Assembly (NCBI GenBank): GCA_963573305.1
Contig: OY754332.1
Location: 51,869,559 to 51,933,558, forward strand
Length of the DNA stretch: 64,000 nt
Reading direction: 5' to 3'
From: Pyrrhosoma nymphula
Lineage: Eukaryota > Arthropoda > Insecta > Odonata > Coenagrionidae
Position 1 is the first letter of the stretch. Every line of letters starts with the position of its first letter. Below the pieces are notes generated by a model. The model was not told where the DNA came from. It did no database searches and was given only the letters and a program-made list of their open reading frames with translations. Shown in pieces: positions 58,686 through 64,000 of this stretch. The position numbers were made by a program, and so were the translations under genes.

Positions 58686-61204
58686 AAAGACAGGCCATGA
58701 AAAGGGGAGGGAATAGGTAAATGGGCAGAACGAAAGTGATTTGTTAGTGGTAGTGGTGCCTCAGCTGTTTTAGCCATGGTAATTAATGGTGCGCTGGATG
58801 AGGGAATGTTCGTTCCTCTCAGTTGGGCAGCCTTTCATTCCGTCACTTCTATCGTATATAGGGATGAAGTGCGACGTAAAAATATACTATCATCCTGAAA
58901 CTCGCATGATCTGAATTTAAGTAATCTCAGCCTGGAGTGCAGCCTCAGTCTCCAGCGACTCTTATCTAGTCCCTCCATTCTCTGCGTTTACACTTTTCGA
59001 TCGGAGCAGTTTTATTTAAGAAACGCGGGTTTTCCTTGTTTTGAATTTCGCGGAGTTGATATTTGGTCATGGGTCACAAATGTTCGCGGCGCATTAATTT
59101 TAATGCAGTGTTTTTTTCGGAGTGATGTTCACTCATTGGGACGCGCATGTCCTGTACGTGTGAACATTAGAATGCGCCTTAGGTGCAATTCTCGGAGTTG
59201 AGCCAGCACTACCCGGATGTTGTTTTTCGCTACGATCCTTAGGAATTGAATTCAAAGACGCAGAATGAGGTTAAATTCACTGTGGGCACACTATTTGTCA
59301 TTATCCAATACCCCGGTGTAACACGACTCTGCATCAAAACGGTTTATTGGTACTATTTTCATTCATTGTATCACTTTTTAATTTTTTACACATCCCAACC
59401 TCATAATGATATAGCTATTAGCGGTACTCTTCTGTAGGCAGCTCAAACATTTCCCTGCTGTAATTGTGAAGGCCCTACTCAGGGACTTTCTCAAGATTTT
59501 ATCCATGCTTCCCTGGATGTCAATTGCGTTGCAATTACAATATCTTAATTCGTACACTTGCTTCGCTTATGCTCTAATGCTTGTATTTTGTTCTGTATAT
59601 AGGTCTCTACAATACCTCCTGATGGGTTTCCTATTTTTTCATATTTTCTGTCTTCTATCCAACTATCTCTCTGAGATATGTTGATGTTATTAAGATCAGG
59701 GGCAAATGTTTAAAATGCTTATTGCGAGAATAAGCACCTTATATTATTTGTCCTCATTTTCTGAACGTTGACAAAGGACGTTAGCGTTGGCTTGGTTCGA
59801 TTTAACTCGAACAGAAGGCGATCGGTCAGCTCGATCCATCATACATCCTTAACAGTTAGTACATTTTATGTCTTAAAATTAATATTATTATTATCATTTA
59901 AGCTTATACAGCAGATGATTTACTCGTCGTGTAAATATTTCCAACTTTTATTTTCAAGTTAATGCGAAATTGAATTGCTTGGAGGGGAAGCTTCTTTTGG
60001 TTGTTAAATACGAGGCAACTAAGAGACTCGGAGAGAACACTTTCTAGACGGTTAATAAGGATGAGCGTGGTTCACCTCGTCATTTCACTATAAATATTAA
60101 AGCAATCTTTTACTTCACCTTTCGCCGCATTGCAACCTTATTTGATCGCATCCAAATCTTCTTCATACATTTACTTCTTATTGTATACATTAAATGATGC
60201 TCATTTCCTTTGTTTAGACTTGTTCAATTCAAGAAACGTAAAGAGAAATATCGTTTCCCAACTTTTTCTGCTATTGTTTGTCCTTATCTTAGGCAACGTT
60301 TTGTTCCATTCTTCCGTCGATAATTCTTGAAATATTTCATGTAGATACACAAAAAATACTTATAAAATGTTTTCGTCATAAAGCTCTCATTTTTCATACG
60401 GATAATGGCATAAACTTCTCAAACTAAAGTTATTCAATGCCGTCACCATTAGCCATAGTTTAGCAGTTCTGATGAAACATTATCGATGCATCCTGGGTAG
60501 CTTCAATTTCTCAAACCATTCTTTCTTGGTGCCTGAGCGTGCTTTGTTGGTTTTGGCCTCCTCCATAAGTAACCTCAAATGTTTCATATCTTTAATTCTT
60601 CTCCAGAAATGTGAATCAAGTAGTGAATAGTAGTAACATTAATCGAAGTGTTGCCCTATACTTTCTTTTTGCGTAGTGAAACTTTACCCTCGGCATTATT
60701 CTAGGGAGAAGTTCTTTGTCATTGTACAGTCAGTAACTACGCTTCGTTCCAGAGATGAAAATGCTTCTCGTTCTGATTGAATTTTGTAAAATATTTAACG
60801 GCTCATGCCAGGAATTTGTCTCCATGTCCCGAATCTTTTATTAGTGGTATCAATAGCTCTAAAAAGGGTGTTACTCTGGGAACGCTTCTTTGGATTGTTC
60901 AATACGAGGCAAAAGACGAAATTTCGGTGAAGCAGCTTTCTAAATATTTAAGAAAAGCTTGTCAACCTTGACTATTTTCCTTCGGTAAAATAATGTGCAG
61001 TGAAGAATAGAATATTAATTGGCAACCAATAGTGTATTTTTCATGGTACTACTAATACTTCGTGAAAATCGTTGAACGCTTCGAATGTAAATACGAAGCT
61101 GTCGTCAAACCCATTATTGGTTTGCAGCAGATCTCGCTTTGAATAATTTTTTCACATATTTCACCATTCATTATTTTACCACCGTTCATTCTTTCCTTGT
61201 AATG

Positions 61205-61625
61205 ACTGTTTGCATAGCTGACATACTTTAGATTCAGTAATTTTCCCCGTTCATCCTTTCGTCCATTGCTATGAGGCAGCGGTTATGCCTCGAAATATGA
61301 AATTATTTCCTCCAGATTTCGTCAAAATGTTTGTCCCCTGCTCTTCGTAGGACTTTGTCTGATATCTGTCCATTTGACAGCGATTCATTCTTCTAAAACT
61401 CCCCACTCTCCTCTTTTCGGCTGCCGTTATCGTCCAAGGATCACTGCAATTCATCCTTTCAGTTTATACATTTTTAAAGTTCTTTCGTACTTCTAAGAAT
61501 TTCTTTTCTCGAGCTTCTGCTCTGTTCATAGTTCTAGTTTCTTTCATCGCCAGTCATCCTGCATCCCAAAAATTCAAATTCTTCGACTAGGTCCAGTTGT
61601 TTCTTCTTTTTAAGACATTCTCGAT
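61205..61625 (-). pseudogene. LINE RT C-terminal fragment (copy 2)
   Basis: Counterpart of 38640-39060, with the same frameshifts. Confidence 0.7.
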
Positions 61626-62560
61626 TTCTACAGGAATCATTTTATTCCTTCTAACTTATTTTTTATAGTATTTTCACCTTTTATGCTAAATTGTTAAAGG
61701 TAAATAACTTAACTTGCAAATAGTTTCGGAATGATCGTCATATTCTTTTCATCTCGTTCGATTATCCGTGAGGACTCCTTCCTCAATACTCAGAACTGCA
61801 ATAAGTTGAGTGTGAACGGACACCTTACAAATTAATAGCCTAATTTCGTGAAGATTAGAGTTTATGGCACCTCTAATGTAATCTTTCCTTGAGTATCGTG
61901 TATTATGACTAATATTTTATGAATTTACCGTTGCTTGTAACTTCTGCTGTTATTTCTATATTTCTAGAATATCAATTCCTTGCCGGCTTTCTCCGGTTTA
62001 TCTTTTAGCGCTTTTATCCTTCGTCTGGAATATAAGGAAAATCATTGTTCGGTCTCTAATACCTTTTATACCTCCCGTCCAACTAAGAGCATGTTGTCCT
62101 TGCTATGGTAGTATTTTTTTAACAGAGTGATACTTTAGTAATCAGTAAGTAATTATCACATTTGAAAATCTCTTCAGGTTTAGCACTTTGTGTATTAAAA
62201 TAGAATTCTATATCAATATATCTCAAGAATATCAAATTGCTGGCCAATTTTTAACCTTGCCATTTCGTTTATTACGCAGGTAAATGCCAAGACTTATCAG
62301 CACTAGTCCTTAAGCGAAGTATTTAAAGCTCTTGGTCTATTCCGTTCTGGTTCTTATGGAATTACAAAGTCTTCTTTTATGCTGCCGTCATTATACCATA
62401 AAGTAAATCTCGATATTAAAATCAAATTACTGCTTGTTGTAACGGTTTTTTAAACCTTTATATCCTGTTTCTAGTTTACCGAGATAAATAACACTATAAT
62501 TAGAAAATGAATATAAAAAAATGAATTGACACAATTGTAACTTTTTTTCTCTTGTTTCAG

Positions 62561-62874
62561 ATAGTTTACTAACGCACCACGTTCTGAAACTTCTACTTCG
62601 ATGCGTGAATCGGCTGATGATCACTGCACCAAGAGCTCGAGTTAATCTCCAACTGGAAAGCACCGAGGCGTCGACACGGCAGTTGGCGTTTGGATTAATA
62701 CTTCATGATGCATGGCGGAATAACTCAGAAGATTCCACTGTCAACTCTTTGAAAAGATTAATTTTTTCTTGTTTCTGTACTGCATGCAGTCACGTCAATA
62801 AAATACAATTAAGCGCGGCTGCATGCATTTTTCAATGGCAACATTTTGCTGATTGTAACAATTTCTTTAGTTAA
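62561..62874 (+). CDS. Possible 3' terminal exon, unknown protein (copy 2)
   Basis: Counterpart of 39996-40309, with the same acceptor and stop. If the exon is real, the duplication gives two tandem ends of the same transcript unit. Confidence 0.35.
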
Positions 62875-62933
62875 GCATGCATTGTTACTTGTTAAAATCT
62901 GACCATTTATGCACTCCTGTTTACAGTGAAGCT

Positions 62934-62939
62934 AATAAA
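62934..62939 (+). terminator. Polyadenylation signal AATAAA (copy 2)
   Basis: Counterpart of 40369-40374. Confidence 0.35.
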
Positions 62940-63056
62940 ACTTGTTAACCTTGAACAGTTTTCTCAATCGAATATTTTGACCCTCAATTGTTTCTCTCGA
63001 TTTGAACTTCCCCGTTCAACTTCAGACTTATTCGCTAATGTTTACATTTTGGACTT

Positions 63057-63282
63057 GGAATATTTTCGCGAATTTTACTAAAAACGAAAAATATCAATAA
63101 TATTGGAAAAAATCAGTTCGCTAGCACATTTTTGGCAATTTTTTTGGAAAAATTACCTTAAATTACTATTATAAGTCCAACGTGATTTTTAGGGTCTTCT
63201 GTCCAGCGTCGAGACTTTGGTAAATAAAATTTTGGTAGGGTCCTTTTAATAATTTTATTTCCATCAAAAAATACAAATAATT
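63057..63282. other. Unique right flank of the duplication
   Basis: Begins with the diverged relative of the 111-bp spacer, then becomes unrelated AT-rich DNA. Confidence 0.6.
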
Positions 63283-63395
63283 GCACTCCTTCGCATTCGA
63301 CGACTAATGGGAGACTGGCATGTCCCGACTCCCAGCAGCTGAGAATCAGGACTTTTTCTCGAGAGTCCCATGAGTCGCCGTATGTGAAGGAGTGC
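63283..63395. repeat. Foldback repeat starting GCACTCCTTC
   Basis: GCACTCCTTCGCATTCGACG followed by ACTAATGGGAGACT. It is inverted against ACTCATGGGACTCT preceded (on the reverse strand) by GCACTCCTTCACATACGGCG. Arms are about 34 bp at roughly 80% identity around a 45-bp centre. Confidence 0.65.
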
Positions 63396-63900
63396 TGACG
63401 ATGATATGCGTCAAAGATTAGAAGATGTCAGCAGAGCCATTCCGGATGATCCACAATGTTGCTTCTGGTCGGGGTTCTCGATCCCTGCCACTGCATCACT
63501 GCGCGTTGGTGAAACCGCGAGGAATCTGTCACGAACAAGACAAGTGATGCCCTCATCCTGAGAATGGTTCCAAGCTATTCCTCCTCTGAAATCAAGAAAA
63601 TTTGGAAGTAGATTAATTCCTTCAATCTGCATAGTGGTATAAACAGTATCAGGTTAGACAATCAAAAAAATAGTAGTAGTGTCCCTAAATAAATACAATG
63701 AAACTGGTGCCAAGAAAGGAAGTTATAGAATGTAAATTGTACGGCTAGGACACTAAAAGTGTAAAAAACCTTGGCTTATCACCAAAACGCATATAGAAAT
63801 AGGTAAAAAGTATAGTAAAAAGAACTAACTGGGAGATCAAGCAGCAGAAAGTGACCTGAGAATATGGATCTTAAGACTGAAGTTCGATACGGTAAGAGTG
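63396..63900. other. No supported gene
   Basis: A 73-codon minus-strand frame at 63411-63632 has no recognisable features. Confidence 0.35.
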
Positions 63901-63919
63901 GCTCCAACAAACAGCCTAG

Positions 63920-64000
63920 AATTTGGAGTTGGAATGCTCACGGCAGCAGAACATAGAAGATTGAAAGCAATGAGAATGAGGCGTTATCGAATAACTGAAT
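63920..64000 (+). pseudogene. LINE RT C-terminal fragment, cut by window end
   Basis: Plus-strand frame GVGMLTAAEHRRLKAMRMRR, matching the YGSETWTLTAAExRRLEAMEM block of endonuclease-RT LINEs. It continues beyond position 64000. Upstream frame is degenerate. Confidence 0.5.

Larger units (their letters stand above)
40603..63056 (+). repeat. Tandem duplication unit, copy 2 (22,454 bp)
   Basis: Indistinguishable from copy 1 wherever compared. It lacks the part of the LINE fragment left of 18038, so its left junction is the derived one. The features below are its counterparts to those described in copy 1. Confidence 0.92.

Overview
This is a stretch of AT-rich eukaryotic nuclear DNA, most likely from an arthropod and probably an insect. 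Exons are short and bounded by GT-AG sites, one with a probable GC donor. There are no operons or ribosome binding sites. Most recognisable sequence is decayed transposable elements of kinds common in arthropods: hAT, Tc1/mariner, Harbinger-like MITEs, CR1/Jockey-like and endonuclease-RT LINEs, tRNA-derived SINEs, and heads of the CTACATCTAC family. I cannot name the species.

Layout. Positions 1-8.4 kb hold what host coding I can support. Two plus-strand 3' exons (753-905, 3682-3798) encode the C-terminus of an MDR-type (quinone oxidoreductase / zinc-alcohol-dehydrogenase-like) protein. A three-exon minus-strand model (7130-6113) encodes about 100 residues I do not recognise. A plus-strand exon of unknown identity lies at 8179-8392. 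The last intron of the MDR gene carries a complete 500-bp hAT MITE with a perfect 8-bp target duplication. That MITE contains an arrangement strikingly like an hsp70 promoter.

Positions 8.4-18 kb are intergenic and mobile. They include a 3.5-kb DNA transposon with about 750-bp terminal inverted repeats and a dead DDE-type transposase, a 5'-truncated retroposon with a 13-bp target duplication, and two oppositely oriented LINE fragments.

The rest is dominated by a tandem duplication. Positions 18038-40491 recur at 40603-63056 with a constant offset of 22,565 bp and no difference that I found, even in a 63-bp TA tract and a 13-base G run. The copies are separated by 111 bp that is only loosely similar to the sequence following copy two. 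Each copy carries, in order, a dead hAT transposase, a short retroposon with a 13-bp target duplication, a dead Tc1 transposase, a CR1/Jockey-like LINE with an interrupted RT frame, several MITE-like or foldback repeats, a tRNA-derived SINE, a LINE RT C-terminal fragment and a possible 3' terminal exon with a polyadenylation signal. The last kilobase (63.06-64 kb) is unique and ends inside another RT fragment.

No host pathway can be assembled from these genes. The main interest is structural (a very young duplication or an assembly error) and regulatory (a transposon carrying a heat-shock-type promoter inside a host intron).
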